This document shows positions 6,373-6,490 of a DNA stretch of 6,490 nt, piece by piece (the stretch's first letter is position 1; the number at the start of each line of letters is the position of its first letter). The stretch comes from GCA-2733415 sp964635575. Lineage in GTDB: Bacteria > Bacteroidota > Bacteroidia > Flavobacteriales > Flavobacteriaceae. The notes beneath the pieces are model-generated. The model ran no database searches, was not told the DNA's origin, and worked only from the letters and a program-made list of their open reading frames with translations. The stretch is from the NCBI GenBank assembly GCA_964635575.1, contig CAZWNY010000080.1, positions 1-6,490 of the forward strand. Direction: 5' to 3'. Position numbers and translations under genes: made by a program.

Positions 6373-6490
6373 TTATAAGGTTTTTAAAAAATCATCAAGC
6401 TTAGTTTGCAATGTATTACTTGCCTCAATTAACGGTAAACGTACTGTTGTTTGGCAAAGGTTTAATGCTTTAAATAATGCTTTTATACCT
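6373..6490 (-). CDS. dapA: 4-hydroxy-tetrahydrodipicolinate synthase, C-terminal end (partial)
   Basis: The last 38 codons of a gene run in from the right edge and end at TAA (6373-6375). The visible part includes IKALFKALNLC, then TVRLPLIEAS, and finishes DDFLKTL. This matches the C-terminal helices of flavobacterial DapA, where an (S/T)VRLPL segment is characteristic. DapA condenses pyruvate with aspartate semialdehyde, the committed step to lysine and diaminopimelate for the cell wall. Catalytic residues lie outside the window. It is not broken, only cut by the window edge, and the dehydrogenase gene follows after 10 bases. The main uncertainty is that a related DapA/NAL superfamily aldolase could share this tail. 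Confidence 0.85.
   Translation of the reverse strand, partial: GIKALFKALNLCQTTVRLPLIEASNTLQTKLDDFLKTL

Noticed and set aside
1..6490. A hidden defence system, prophage, insertion sequence, CRISPR array or riboswitch.
   Set aside because: All coding sequence is accounted for by core or family-level genes, the intergenic gaps are short (at most about 200 bases), and no transposase, integrase, array or tRNA-like structure was seen.

Overview
The window looks like an ordinary chromosomal housekeeping segment from a member of the Bacteroidota, most likely family Flavobacteriaceae. Four things point there: the very A+T-rich composition; weak or absent Shine-Dalgarno sequences with A-rich stretches before start codons; a TAnnTTTG-type promoter element; and protein families largely confined to this group (DUF6452-type lipoprotein, DUF6048-type barrel, DUF4294 protein), next to a MeaB and an ornithine aminotransferase of flavobacterial type. 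The genus cannot be fixed from the sequence.

Left block (78-2396, minus strand). Three tightly packed genes read leftward: a small DUF6452-like lipoprotein, a DUF6048-like secreted/outer-membrane protein (26-base overlap with the lipoprotein gene) and the MeaB/ArgK-type GTPase that protects methylmalonyl-CoA mutase (5-base gap, TTG start). They probably form one transcript from a promoter in the divergent region 2397-2599. Bases 1-77 hold no gene that can be assigned.

Middle (2600-3984, plus strand). rocD, ornithine-oxo-acid aminotransferase, is complete in substance but interrupted in the assembly. A run of exactly 100 N (3814-3913) is flanked by two identical 55-base copies of the same coding sequence. 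This is best explained as two contig ends sharing one k-mer that the scaffolder failed to merge. Removing the gap and one copy restores an intact 409-residue protein; read literally, the frame shifts and stops at a false TAG.

Right block (4108-6490, minus strand). Four genes run leftward with gaps of 10, 42 and 41 bases: the 3' end of dapA (lysine and cell-wall precursor synthesis), a classical short-chain dehydrogenase, a small transaldolase of the TalC/FSA family whose active-site residues match transaldolase rather than fructose-6-phosphate aldolase, and a secreted DUF4294 protein. A hairpin at 4050-4075 between the convergent rocD and DUF4294 genes probably terminates both.

No novel defence, mobile or biosynthetic system was found. 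The most useful observations are the assembly artefact in rocD, the transaldolase active-site signature, the likely surface-export signal on the lipoprotein, and the non-ATG start of meaB. There is no tRNA, rRNA, CRISPR array, insertion sequence or stretch of more than 300 bases without a gene.
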